A stretch of DNA of 33,812 nt from Rhodospirillales bacterium (GCA_025359905.1 JANYDF010000035.1:1-33812), one strand, 5' to 3'; shown: positions 17,681 through 32,794, counted from the first letter of the stretch. Notes: a model not told the origin generated them from the letters alone. Made by a program: numbers and translations.

Positions 17681-18374
17681 TCCCGCACCAGCTCCAATGC
17701 TTGCGACGTGTAAAAGCCGCTGGCGATCCGCTGGGTGCGGCCCAGCCGCCACTGCGCCAAGCCGGTATCCTGCGTAAGTTTGCGGGTGATGCTGCGATGC
17801 GACACCGGCTCGATCGCTGGCGAACGGTCGCCGCGCGGGAATAGTTTGCCAACCGCATGCATCACTGACAGCAGCGGCGTGCGCGGGGCAAAGGTGAACA
17901 GCACCGAGCCATGGCTGCGCGCCGCCAGTGCCGCCACCGCGCGCGCCATGTCGGCGGCGCGGTAGTGGATCAGCGAATCCATGCCCACCACATGATCGAA
18001 CTGACCGAGCGAGCCGTCCGTCATGTCGCCCACCCGGAAATCCAGCTTGCCAGGCAGATCGGTGGGCATCCGCTCACGTGCCAATTCGACCAGGGTCGCC
18101 GACAGATCGATGGCCACCACATCGGCGCCGCGCCGTGCTGCTTCCACCGCCAGCGCGCCAGTGCCGCAGCCGGCATCCAGAACGCGGCGGCCGTGCAAGT
18201 CTTCCGGCATCCAGCTCAGCAATGTCGCCCGCATCCGGTCGCGCCCAGCGCGCACGGTGGCGCGCACGCCGCTGACCGGTGCATCCGAGGTCAGCCGCTT
18301 CCAGGCATCGGCCGCAGTACGGTCGAAATAGGTTTCAAGCTGGCCCCGCCGGGCGATGTAGGTCGCTGAGTGCA

Positions 18375-18375
<1 letters not shown>
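17677..18375 (-). CDS. bchM: Mg-protoporphyrin IX O-methyltransferase BchM
   Basis: BchM methylates the C13 propionate of Mg-protoporphyrin IX using S-adenosylmethionine, making the substrate of AcsF. The 232-residue protein has the SAM motif LDAGCGTG at 66-73, the following acidic residue in VVAIDLS, and the family N-terminal segment RRGQLETYFDRTAADAWKRL. The ATG at 18375 overlaps the bchL stop by one base (TGATG). A frame extension to 18450 overlaps bchL and is rejected. Length and motifs are normal. Confidence 0.94.
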
Positions 18376-22886
<4,511 letters not shown>

Positions 22887-22912
<26 letters not shown>

Positions 22913-24470
22913 CGTACAGCGTCTCCACCGTGATCGTCGTCACGCCGCGCTCAGCAGCGTATTTCTCCGTGTTCCGCCGTGCCTTGCCGCGCACGAAGAA
23001 CGGGATCTTGCCAAGTTCCTTGTCCGCATCAGCGGCCCACACAACTTGCCCTGGCCTTGCCACTGCGGCGGCAACCGGGGCTGCAACAGTGGCCTCGGCG
23101 ACCGGTTCCACAACGGGCGCTGCCGCCGGCATTGACTTGCCGCCGAGATGCGACGGCGCCGCATCACCATGAAATTCGAAATCTTCCCGGAACATGCCGA
23201 GCAGATGTTCTTCCAGGCCCATCATCAGCGGATGCACCCAGGTGTCGAACAGTACGTTCGCCCCTTCGAAGCCCATCTGCGGGGAATAGCGGGCGGGAAA
23301 GTCCTGCACGTGCACCGGGGCCGAGATCACGGCGCATGGCACGCCAAGCTTCTTGGCGATATGACGCTCCATCTGCGTGCCGAGCACGAGTTCCGGGTGC
23401 GCCTCGGCAATCTTTGCTTCGACATCCAAATAGTCGTCGGCGATCAGCGCTTCCAGGCCATACGACTTGGCCGCCTCCCGGATTTCCCGGCCGAATTCAC
23501 GGCTGTACGTGCCGAGGCCGACCACGGTAAAGCCGAGTTCCTGCGCGGCAACGCGCGCTGCGGCTATCGCGTGCGTGGCATCGCCGAACACGAACACCCG
23601 CTTGCCGGTGAGGTATGTCGAATCGACCGAGCGCGAGTACCATGGCAGCCGCGATTCCTCGCCGGCCAGCAACGCGGTGGCATCCACGCCGGCCAGGCGC
23701 GAGACCTCCACGATGAAGTCGCGCGTCGCGCCCACGCCGATCGGCACAATCTTGCTGTACGGCTGCCCGAAATTGCGTTGCAGCCATTGCGCGGTTACCG
23801 ATGCGATTTCCGGATATAGCACCACGTTAAAATCCGCATCGCCCAACCGGCCGAGGTCTTCCGGGCTGGCACCGAGCGGGGCTGCGACATTCACCCCGAT
23901 GCCGAGCTGGCCAAGCAGCTTGGTGATTTCGCGCACGTCGTCGCGATGGCGAAAACCCAGCGCCGTCGGGCCAAGCAGATTGCAAGTCGGCTGCGCACCG
24001 GGCGCGCGCGGCGCGCGCTGGCGCGGCACCGGGCCGGCCAAAGCCCGCACCATCTGGTAGAACGTCTCCGACGCCCCCCAGTTTTCTTTCTTCTGGTAGG
24101 CCGGCAGTTCGAGCGCGATCACCGGCACCGGCAATTCCAGCGCACGGGCCAGCCCACCCGGATCGTCCTGAATCAGCTCCGCCGTGCAAGACGCGCCGAC
24201 CATCATCGCCTGCGGCTTGAAGTGGGCATAGGCGTCGCGCGCGGCGCTCTTGAACAAATCGGCGGTGTCGCTGCCGAGGTCACGCGCCTGAAACGTGGTG
24301 TAAGTCACCGGCGGACGCTTCGGCAGCCGCTCGATCATGGTGAACAGCAAATCGGCGTAGGTGTCGCCCTGCGGCGCGTGCAGCACGTAATGCACGTCGC
24401 GCATCGCGGTTGCGATTCGCATCGCGCCAACGTGGGGCGGGCCTTCGTAGGTCCAGAGGGTGAGTTGCAT
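22887..24470 (-). CDS. bchB: Protochlorophyllide reductase subunit BchB
   Basis: BchB is one of the two catalytic subunits of the dark-operative enzyme (DPOR). The 527-residue protein begins [21 protein letters not shown]36 (GDTYAD) is the unusual aspartate ligand of the NB cluster that should join three cysteines from BchN. The C-terminal small domain (residues 475-527, [21 protein letters not shown]) is present. An Ala/Val/Pro-rich linker precedes it. Length is normal. It starts two bases after the bchN stop. Confidence 0.95.
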
Positions 24471-24472
24471 GG

Positions 24473-25851
<1,379 letters not shown>

Positions 25852-25869
25852 GCGAGCAAAAACGCCAGT

Positions 25870-25887
25870 TGTAAATATGGCTTGACA
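25870..25887. promoter_or_regulatory. PpsR/CrtJ-type operator upstream of bchF
   Basis: TGTAAATATGGCTTGACA is an exact TGT-N12-ACA, the binding consensus of the repressor PpsR, whose gene is in this window. It lies 19 bases upstream of the longest bchF start, in the 280-bp divergent gap between bchF and ppaA. Repression of the bch-puh operon is the expected role; one exact match of six fixed bases could occur by chance, so support comes mainly from position. Confidence 0.65.
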
Positions 25888-25940
25888 ACGCCTTCGCCGG
25901 AAGGTGCGCTACCCGGACAGGCCACATTGCCTGCTCGGCC

Positions 25941-25954
25941 TTGATCATTCTCAA
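25941..25954. promoter_or_regulatory. Near-consensus FNR-type site upstream of bchF
   Basis: TTGATCATTCTCAA matches TTGA-N6-TCAA, with one departure (C for A) from TTGAT-N4-ATCAA. It is about 97 bases upstream of the longest bchF start. I see no convincing -10 sequence at the spacing expected for activation at -41.5, so this is a weaker candidate than the site at 9325. Confidence 0.4.
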
Positions 25955-26131
25955 CGTGCGGATGCGGCCCGCAGCCTACTGATTTCTTTAGCGTCTCTCC
26001 AGCTTGGACTCCGGACCGGCCGCATGGAGAGAGGCTAGAGCGGCAAACCTGCATCTGTCAATGCACCGGTACGTAAATCCAACTTGACACCCGGCGTCGA
26101 TAACGAATTCACTGGAGGGGGGAAACATTCG

Positions 26132-27047
26132 ATGGTCGTCGTGAGGCAGCAAGTCGTCATCCGGGAGTGCTGGACCGAAGCCGACGCAGTGGCGGCGTCG
26201 CGCGAACGCTTTGGCGGCACGGTCACGGCACGGCGCGGTCCGGCGGACACCGGCCGCCAGTTGGTGCTGCGCCGGGCGTTGGAAGATGAGGTCATCCCGC
26301 GCTTGCTGCTAGCCCAGCGCGTCGCCCCGGCCAACCTTGTGCATTGCGTGAAGCTGGGCTGTGCCGGCCGTTCCTGGGCTGCTGAAAGAGACCCACATCG
26401 GCGAGTTGGTATCGTTGGTTCTCGCACAGGAATTGCCAACGGTTACGAACTATGTCGATGAACTGCGCTTCAGGGGCGCACCTCTTGAAGATGTCTATCT
26501 CGATCTGCTCGCCCCCGCTGCCCGCAGGCTGGGTGACTTGTGGCTAGAAGATAAGTGTGACTTTACCGAGGTGACCGTCGCCTTGTGGCGCCTGCAACAG
26601 GTCACCCGCGAACTCGGTCCGGTATTTCACGGCAATGCCGATCTGGTCGCCCCCGGCCCGCGCGCGCTGCTGGTGCCGCTGCCGGGTGAGCAGCATACGT
26701 TCGGCCTGTCGATGGTGGTGGATTTTTTCCGCCGCGCCGGCTGGGGCGTATGGAGCGGCGCTGTGGGGTCAAACAGCGATCTGGCGAGTTTGGTGCGCGG
26801 CCAGTCGTTCGCGTTGATCGGCTTTTCAGTGGCCTCCTACGGCCGCCTGGAACAAGTCGCCTCGGCCATCCGGCTGGTGCGGCGGGCGACCTGCAATCCG
26901 CATGCAGGCATTATGGTCGGCGGCCCCGCATTCGCCGAGCATCCTGAGTTGGCAGCGGCGGCGGGCGCGGACGCCACCGCAATCGATGGCCGGCAGGCGG
27001 TGACGCAAGCCAATACGTTGCTGGCGTTCCTGGCCGGACGGCGATGA
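26132..27047 (+). pseudogene. ppaA: Light/B12-responsive regulator PpaA/AerR, frameshifted near its linker
   Basis: PpaA/AerR is a cobalamin-binding SCHIC-domain antirepressor that opposes PpsR/CrtJ in light. The N-terminal part (26132 onward, including LEDEVIPRLLLAQRVAP, the usual start of the family) is in one frame, and the main domain (about 26370-27047) is in another. The latter contains YLDLLAPAARRLGDLWLEDKCDFTEVT (B12-cap helices), LLVPLPGEQHTFG and the Rossmann-like B12 half ending VGGPAFAEHPELA. The second frame is open only from 26352, so the shift lies between 26352 and about 26395. A GTG at 26361 could start a short form; the first frame ends at 26461. The start is set at ATG 26132 behind GGAGGGGGG. 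It is divergent from bchF. Confidence 0.85.
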
Positions 27048-27070
27048 TCTTGCAGTTGAACCGGCCGCAA

Positions 27071-27084
27071 GCTGTTTCAACAGC
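27071..27084. promoter_or_regulatory. Short inverted repeat upstream of ppsR
   Basis: GCTGTTTCAACAGC is a perfect 6-bp inverted repeat with a 2-base centre in the 145-bp gap between ppaA and ppsR. It could be an operator or part of a weak terminator of ppaA. It does not match the 18-bp PpsR spacing. Further on, a TTGACA (27125-27130) and a TATACT (27169-27174) are too far apart to form one promoter. Confidence 0.3.
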
Positions 27085-27192
27085 GCGATGGACTGGAGGG
27101 TTGGGCCGGGCAGCCGGGAAGCGGTTGACAGTGGCTGCTAACAAGGGCGTAAGCGGGGGAATGGGGCCTATACTGTGAGGATCTCCGCTCTC

Positions 27193-28620
27193 GTGAAGGC
27201 GTTTCTGCACCCACAGACTTCGTTCGGTGACATGGACGCTGGTTCGGCGGCCACGCTGGTCGCGGCTGCGGCAGATATCACGCTGGTCGTCGACGAGGCG
27301 GGAGTGATCCGCGACATCGCATTTAGCAACGACGAGCTCGCGGCGGAACTTGCCGAATCGGCCAATTGGCTCGGCCGGCCGCTCGCAACCGTGGTCGTGG
27401 AAGACAGCCGCGCCAAGGCCCATGCGCTGATCGACGAGGCGCACACGCAACTCGCGCCGAAATGGCGCCACCTTAACCATGCAATCGCCGGCGGCGCCTC
27501 GATTCCGGTGCAATACTGCGCCGTTCCGCTGAGCAATCAGGGCCGGGTGCTGGTGTTTGGGCGCGACCTGCGCGCCATCTCGGCGCTGCAACAGCGGCTG
27601 ATGAACGCCCAGCAGTCGATGGAACGCGACTATTCGCGGCTGCGCGACGTAGAGATGCGCTACCGGTTGCTGTTCCAAATGTCGTCCGAAGCGGTGCTGG
27701 TGCTCGACGCCGCCCGCCAGCGCATCGTGGAAGCCAATCCGGCAGCCCGGCTTTTGCTCGACGTCAAGGACGAAGCGGTGCTCGGTCATGGTCTGGGCGA
27801 TGTGTTCGAACCGGATAGCCTCGGCGCGGTGCATGTCCTGCTCAACACCGTGCGCAGTGGCGGGCGGGCCGACAGCATCACGGTGCGGCTGGCGGCCGGC
27901 GGGGCCGAGGCCACCGTGGCGGCGTCGATGTTCCGTCAAGATAACGCCGCGCTGTTCTTGGTGCGCATCGCGCATGCCGGCGCTCCCGGCAAGGCGCTCG
28001 CCGTGCTGCCGGATCCCAAAAGCAAGCTGCTGAAGGCAGTCGAGAACGCGCCCGATGGCTTCGTGGTGACGGACGATGCCGGCCGGATCATTACGGCGAA
28101 TGCATCGTTTCTGGAGATGGTGCAATTGCCGTCCGAGGATCTCGCGATCGGCGAGCCGCTCGACCGCTGGCTTGGACAGTCGAGCGTCGATTTGAACGTC
28201 CTGGTTGCCAATCTGCGCCAACGCGGCTCGGTACGCTTCTTCTCCACCAGTGTGCGCGGCGAGTACGGCGTGTCCGCCGAGGTCGAGGTGTCGGCCGTGT
28301 CGGTGGCCAATGGCGGCCAGCCGAGTTACGGCTTCGCCATCCGCAATGTTGGTCCCCGCCTGCGGGTGGAGACCCGCGCCGGGCGGGAATTGCCGCGCTC
28401 GGTCGAGCAACTGAGCGAGTTGATCGGCCGGGTCTCGCTCAAGGATTTGGTCCGGGAAGCAACCGACGTGATCGAGCGGATGTGCATCGAAGCGGCCCTT
28501 GAACTCACCGATGACAACCGCGCTTCGGCCGCCGAAATGCTCGGCCTGAGCCGTCAGAGCTTTTACGTGAAATTGCGCCGCTACGGGCTGGGGGACCTCG
28601 CCGCCGATGGCAAGAACTGA
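27193..28620 (+). CDS. ppsR: Photosynthesis repressor PpsR/CrtJ
   Basis: PpsR represses bch, crt and puc genes under oxygen, binding TGT-N12-ACA. The 475-residue protein (GTG at 27193) has an N-terminal PAS domain (about 15-115), a Q-linker helix (ISALQQRLMNAQQSMERDYSRL), two further PAS domains (about 150-245 and 260-370) and a Fis-type helix-turn-helix at the C-terminus (NRASAAEMLGLSRQSFYVKLRRYGL). An in-frame GTG at 27175 adds six residues, but TATACT, a good -10 sequence, directly abuts it, so the later start is preferred. Only two cysteines exist, C109 and C431 (IERMCIEA, next to the HTH). The mid-protein cysteine used for the redox switch in Rhodobacter (C251 in PpsR) is absent. Confidence 0.92.
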   Translation: MKAFLHPQTSFGDMDAGSAATLVAAAADITLVVDEAGVIRDIAFSNDELAAELAESANWLGRPLATVVVEDSRAKAHALIDEAHTQLAPKWRHLNHAIAGGASIPVQYCAVPLSNQGRVLVFGRDLRAISALQQRLMNAQQSMERDYSRLRDVEMRYRLLFQMSSEAVLVLDAARQRIVEANPAARLLLDVKDEAVLGHGLGDVFEPDSLGAVHVLLNTVRSGGRADSITVRLAAGGAEATVAASMFRQDNAALFLVRIAHAGAPGKALAVLPDPKSKLLKAVENAPDGFVVTDDAGRIITANASFLEMVQLPSEDLAIGEPLDRWLGQSSVDLNVLVANLRQRGSVRFFSTSVRGEYGVSAEVEVSAVSVANGGQPSYGFAIRNVGPRLRVETRAGRELPRSVEQLSELIGRVSLKDLVREATDVIERMCIEAALELTDDNRASAAEMLGLSRQSFYVKLRRYGLGDLAADGKN

Positions 28621-29524
28621 CGTCCTGCCCAGCCCGAGCTCTGCGACCCCTTCGCCACGGGCGGTGCTGGAACTTCTCAAGCCCATCACCTGGTTTCCGC
28701 CGATGTGGGCGTTCGGCTGCGGCGCGGTGTCGTCCGGCGCTTCGGCATCGGGCCATTGGTGGCTGATCGTGGGCGGCGTGGCGCTTTGCGGCCCGCTGGT
28801 ATGCGCCAGCAGCCAGGCGGTGAACGATTGGTTCGACCGGCATGTGGACGCCATCAACGAACCGCAGCGCCCGATCCCGTCCGGCCGCCTGCCGGGCCGC
28901 AGCGGCCTCTATGTCGCCATTGCCTGGACCGGCTTGTCGTTGCTGCTGGCAGCCGCGCTTGGCTTCTGGGCGTTCTGGGCCGCCGTGCTCGGGCTGGAGC
29001 TGGCCTGGGCCTACAGTGCGCCGCCGTTGCGCCTCAAGCTGAACGGCTGGTGGGGCAATGCCGCGTGCGGCGCGTGTTACGAGGGCCTGCCGTGGTTCAC
29101 CGCCGCCGCGTTGATGGCCGGCCGGCTGCCCGATTGGCGCATCATCGCCGCCGCCGCGCTGTACAGCGCCGGGGCGCACGGCATCATGACGCTGAACGAC
29201 TTCAAGTCGGTCGAGAGCGACAGCCGCATGGGCGTCGGCTCGCTGCCGGTGCGGCTTGGCGTGGTCCGCGCCGGACAGGTGGCCTGCATCGCTATGGCGC
29301 TGCCGCAGGCCGTGGTGGTGGCACTGCTGGCCGTTTGGGGCTTCCCCATCTACGCCGCCGCCGTATCGGTCTCGCTGATCGTGCAGCTGTTCCTGATGGC
29401 CAAGCTGTTGCGCCGCCCGCGCGAATTGGCGCCCTGGTATAACCAAACCGGCGTCACGCTCTACGTGCTCGGCATGCTGGTCACCGCCTTCGCCATCCAA
29501 CCCGTGAGCTTGGGCGCGCCATGA
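28607..29524 (+). CDS. bchG: Bacteriochlorophyll synthase BchG
   Basis: BchG is the UbiA-type membrane prenyltransferase that attaches geranylgeranyl (or phytyl) diphosphate to bacteriochlorophyllide a. The 305-residue protein has the first Asp-rich motif as NDWFDRHVDAINEPQRP (N73, D74, D77, D81), the second as NDFKSVESD (N197, D198, D205), and about eight to nine membrane helices. The start overlaps the end of ppsR by 14 bases, linking the regulator and late pigment genes in one transcript. Length is normal. Confidence 0.94.
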   Translation: MARTDVLPSPSSATPSPRAVLELLKPITWFPPMWAFGCGAVSSGASASGHWWLIVGGVALCGPLVCASSQAVNDWFDRHVDAINEPQRPIPSGRLPGRSGLYVAIAWTGLSLLLAAALGFWAFWAAVLGLELAWAYSAPPLRLKLNGWWGNAACGACYEGLPWFTAAALMAGRLPDWRIIAAAALYSAGAHGIMTLNDFKSVESDSRMGVGSLPVRLGVVRAGQVACIAMALPQAVVVALLAVWGFPIYAAAVSVSLIVQLFLMAKLLRRPRELAPWYNQTGVTLYVLGMLVTAFAIQPVSLGAP

Positions 29525-30468
29525 CCCAAGCCGCAGCACCGCTCGGCTGGCTCGGCATCGCCCGGTTTGGCTGCGTGCAGGCGGCGCTGGGGGCGATTGT
29601 GGTGCTTACTACGTCAACGCTCAACCGGGTGATGGCCGTCGAACTGGCGCTGCCGGCCATCGTGCCCGGCTTTCTGGTGGCGCTGCACTACATCGCGCAG
29701 GTGCTGCGCCCCCGCCTCGGCTATGGGTCGGACGTCGGCGGCAGGCGCACGCCGTGGATCATCGGCGGCATGGCGCTGCTGTCGTCCGGCGGCATCGCCG
29801 CAGCGGCGGCGACGGTGCTAATGACCACCAGCCTGTATCTCGGCATCGCGCTGGCAGTCGCGGCCTTCCTCGCGGTCGGCATCGGCGTTGGCGCGTCCGG
29901 CACCTCGCTGCTGGTGCTGCTGGCCAAGCGCGTCGCCCCGAAACGCCGCGCCCCGGCGGCCACCATTGTCTGGCTGATGATGATCGCGGGCATCGCCATC
30001 ACGGCCACCGTGGCAGGTCAACAGCTCGAACCGTTCTCACAAACGCGCCTGCTGACAGTTGCCACGGTGGTCGCTGTCGCGGCATTCCTGATGACCCTGC
30101 TTGCGGTGTGGCGCATCGAGGGCGAGCCCGAGGCCGCCCCGCTGCCGGCCAAACACACGGCCCAACCCGGCTTCTTCAAGGCGCTGGGCGAAGTGTGGCG
30201 CGAAGGCGTGCGGATGGGGCTGTGGGGTGCGGCGCAGGCCCTGGCGTTCGGGCTGGGCGGACTGCTCGGCACCGGGGCGAGCGACGTGGCCCGCGTGATC
30301 TTCGGCGCGCCCGCCGTAGCCTATGCCGCGGTGTTTGCCGCCGAGGCGATCGTTTTCCTCGCCGCCGCCTATCTGGCCGCGGGGGTGTTTCAGGCTCGGG
30401 AAGCGCCTGGTACGGGGCATCCCGCAACGGCAAATTCAATGGCGGCGGATGCCGCTCATGCAAGCTAG
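29521..30468 (+). CDS. PucC/Bch2-family transporter, internally deleted
   Basis: The gene lies between bchG and bchP, the normal place of the PucC-like Bch2 (orf428) protein. Members are about 430-470 residues; this one is 315. The first 225 residues match the family (TTSTLNRVMAVELALPA, YGSDVGGRRTPWIIGG, LLAKRVAPKRRAPA). FFKALGEVWRE is then followed directly by GVRMGLWGAAQALAFG, which normally comes about four membrane helices later. The full-length relative LhaA in this window has about 125 residues between the equivalent points. The junction is at about 30202-30207 and remains in frame. An intact fold is unlikely, although removing an even number of helices would keep the C-terminus on the same side. 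It overlaps bchG and continues towards bchP. Confidence 0.88.
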   Translation: MTQAAAPLGWLGIARFGCVQAALGAIVVLTTSTLNRVMAVELALPAIVPGFLVALHYIAQVLRPRLGYGSDVGGRRTPWIIGGMALLSSGGIAAAAATVLMTTSLYLGIALAVAAFLAVGIGVGASGTSLLVLLAKRVAPKRRAPAATIVWLMMIAGIAITATVAGQQLEPFSQTRLLTVATVVAVAAFLMTLLAVWRIEGEPEAAPLPAKHTAQPGFFKALGEVWREGVRMGLWGAAQALAFGLGGLLGTGASDVARVIFGAPAVAYAAVFAAEAIVFLAAAYLAAGVFQAREAPGTGHPATANSMAADAAHAS

Positions 30469-30481
30469 GAGAGATCGGGCC

Positions 30482-31669
30482 ATGACTGAGACCGCAATCT
30501 TCGATGCTGTGGTGGTTGGCGGCGGACCCTCCGGGGCCACGGCTGCCACCGATCTGGCGCGCAAAGGCCGCCGCGTGCTGCTGCTCGACCGTGCCGGGCG
30601 CATCAAGCCCTGCGGCGCCGCCATCCCGCCGCGTCTGGTCAAGGATTTCGACATCCCCGACCACATGATCGTCGCGCGCGTGCGCGGCGCCCGCATGGTG
30701 GCGCCGTCGGGCCGCGAAGTGGACATGCCGATCGACGGCGGCTTCGTCGGCATGGTGGACCGTGAGCATTTCGATGAATTCCTGCGCAGCCGCGCCGCCC
30801 AGGCCGGCGCCACAAGGGTGACCGGCACGTTCGAGAAATTCACCGAAACCGCCGATGGAATGGCCGAAATTCACTACACCGCCCCTGACGGGACCGGACA
30901 TAGCGTGCGCGCGAAGCTGGTGATCGCCGCCGACGGCGCCCGCAGCCAGCTTGCCAAGCAGACGGTGAAGGGGGCGGGCAAAGTGCCCTGCGTGTTCGCC
31001 TATCACGAGATTATCCGCTCGCCGCGTGAGAGCGAGCACGGCTTCGATGGCACCCGCTGCGACGTGTATTACCAGGGCAAGCTGTCGCCGGATTTCTACG
31101 GCTGGGTGTTCCCGCACGGAGACACCACCAGTGTCGGCTCCGGCTCGATGCAGAAGGGGTTTTCGCTGCGCCAGTCAGTCGGCGATCTGCGCCAGGCCGC
31201 CGGTCTGGCCAAGCAGGAAACCATCCGCCGCGAGGGCGCGCCGATTCCGCTGAAGCCGCTGAAGAAATGGGACAACGGCCGCAACGTGGTGCTGGCGGGC
31301 GATGCATCGGGCGTGGTGGCGCCGGCCTCGGGCGAGGGCATTTACTACGCCATGATCGGCGGGCGCTTCGCCGCCGATGCCGCCGAGGCATTCCTGCAAA
31401 CCGGCAATCCGAAGGCGCTGCGACTGGCGCGCAAGCACTTCATGAAGCTGCACGGCCGCGTCTTCCTGATTCTTGGTATCATGCAATGGTTCTGGTACTC
31501 GTCCGACAAGCGGCGCGAGAGCTTCGTCAAGATCTGCATGGACAAGGACGTGCAGCGGCTGACCTGGGAATCCTACATGAACAAGGAACTGGTGCGCAAA
31601 AGCCCGATGGCGCATATCCGGATTTTCTTCAAGGATATCGCGCATCTGGTCGGCCTCGCCGAGGCCTGA
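30482..31669 (+). CDS. bchP: Geranylgeranyl reductase BchP
   Basis: BchP is the flavoprotein that reduces the geranylgeranyl tail of Bchl a stepwise to phytyl. The 395-residue protein has the FAD dinucleotide-binding motif GGGPSG at 13-18, the GDASGVVAPASGEGIYYAM motif near residue 275, and the family's C-terminal WESYMNKELVRKSP and DIAHLVGL segments. The ATG at 30482 follows AGGAGA with good spacing and lies 13 bp after the preceding gene, giving the bchG-bch2-bchP order typical of purple bacteria. No lesion was seen. Confidence 0.95.
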   Translation: MTETAIFDAVVVGGGPSGATAATDLARKGRRVLLLDRAGRIKPCGAAIPPRLVKDFDIPDHMIVARVRGARMVAPSGREVDMPIDGGFVGMVDREHFDEFLRSRAAQAGATRVTGTFEKFTETADGMAEIHYTAPDGTGHSVRAKLVIAADGARSQLAKQTVKGAGKVPCVFAYHEIIRSPRESEHGFDGTRCDVYYQGKLSPDFYGWVFPHGDTTSVGSGSMQKGFSLRQSVGDLRQAAGLAKQETIRREGAPIPLKPLKKWDNGRNVVLAGDASGVVAPASGEGIYYAMIGGRFAADAAEAFLQTGNPKALRLARKHFMKLHGRVFLILGIMQWFWYSSDKRRESFVKICMDKDVQRLTWESYMNKELVRKSPMAHIRIFFKDIAHLVGLAEA

Positions 31670-31762
31670 ACCCGCTGAGGGCGATAGCGCCGGGGCCGCT
31701 TCCGCCGCGGTGCGCAATCTGGCAGTGCTGCGCCTGAACCACCCTTCGTGGAGCCTTGCAAC

Positions 31763-32722
31763 GTGGCGACTGCCGAACAAGCGACCCTGCGCGTAGGCAC
31801 GCGCCGGTCGCCGCTGGCCCTGATTCAGACGCGCGGCTTCATCGCCGCGGCCAACGCCGCCTGCCCCGGGCTGCTGGGGCTTGGGGTGCTGGAAGAATTC
31901 CAGATGCAGACCACCGGTGACGCGGTGCAGGACCGCAAACTGGCCGAGATCGGCGGCAAGGGTCTGTTCGCCAAGGAAATTCACGAGGCGCTGCTGGACC
32001 GGCGGATCGACCTTGCGGTGCACAGCCTGAAGGATCTGGAGACCTCGCTGCCCGACGGCATCGTGCTCGGCTGCGTGCTGCCGCGCGAAGACCCGCGTGA
32101 CGTGCTGCTGCTGGCGCCCGGCAAGTCCGGACCCACGGATGGTCACCCGTACGATGTGCTGCCGCCGGGCGCGTTGATCGGCACGTCGTCGGTGCGGCGG
32201 CAGGCGCAGTTGCTGCATGCCCGGCCCGACCTGAAAATAACCATGCTGCGCGGCAGCGTGCAGACCCGGCTGGACAAGCTGGCGGCCGGGCAGTGCGATG
32301 CCAGCCTGCTGGCGCTGGCCGGTCTGAACCGGCTGGGGCTGGAAGCCGCCGCCACGGTATTGCTGGACCCGGAGGTGATGGTGCCGTCCGCCTCGCAGGG
32401 CATCGTCGGTGTCACCTGCCGCGCCGGCGACAGCGCGTTGCTGGCGCTGCTGCACGGCATCGAAGACCGCGCCGCCCGCATCGCCGCCACCGCCGAGCGG
32501 GCCATGCTGGGGCTGCTGGACGGTTCCTGCCGGACCCCCATCGGCGGACACCTGACGGTGCTGGCCGATGGCAGCGTGCGATTGACCGGACTGGTGGCGC
32601 GCGCCGATGGCTCGTTCCTGCGCCGGGGCAGCCGCACCGGCATGGCGGGCGAGGCGCGGGCGCTGGGCGAGGATCTGGCGGACGAATTGCGCACCGGCAG
32701 CCCGGCCGACATTTTCGGCTGA
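31763..32722 (+). CDS. hemC: Hydroxymethylbilane synthase (porphobilinogen deaminase)
   Basis: HemC joins four porphobilinogen units into hydroxymethylbilane, an early common step of heme and Bchl synthesis. The 319-residue protein has RVGTRRSPLALIQTR at its N-terminus, GGKGLFAKEIHEALLDRRIDLAVHSLKD, the IGTSSVRRQAQLL and RGSVQTRLDKL substrate loops, and the dipyrromethane-cofactor cysteine C256 in GSCRTPIGG. GTG at 31763 is chosen because a GGAG lies nine bases ahead; an upstream in-frame GTG (31748) adds five residues. It follows bchP by 93 bp in the same direction, so co-transcription with pigment genes is possible but not certain. Confidence 0.94.
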   Translation: MATAEQATLRVGTRRSPLALIQTRGFIAAANAACPGLLGLGVLEEFQMQTTGDAVQDRKLAEIGGKGLFAKEIHEALLDRRIDLAVHSLKDLETSLPDGIVLGCVLPREDPRDVLLLAPGKSGPTDGHPYDVLPPGALIGTSSVRRQAQLLHARPDLKITMLRGSVQTRLDKLAAGQCDASLLALAGLNRLGLEAAATVLLDPEVMVPSASQGIVGVTCRAGDSALLALLHGIEDRAARIAATAERAMLGLLDGSCRTPIGGHLTVLADGSVRLTGLVARADGSFLRRGSRTGMAGEARALGEDLADELRTGSPADIFG

Positions 32723-32794
32723 CCCGGCCGCCGCGCGCGGATGACAGGCGGGCCGCACCTTGTTAGTATCATGGCGTATCGACGGGGGCGAGCG

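Noticed and set aside
26352-26395. Programmed ribosomal frameshift in ppaA
   Set aside because: No slippery heptamer or run was seen in the window where the frame must change. An indel or internal start is simpler.
26911-28857. 648-residue minus-strand open frame opposite ppsR/bchG
   Set aside because: It is a GC-rich shadow of ppsR and bchG, with His/Arg/Gln-rich composition and no family features.
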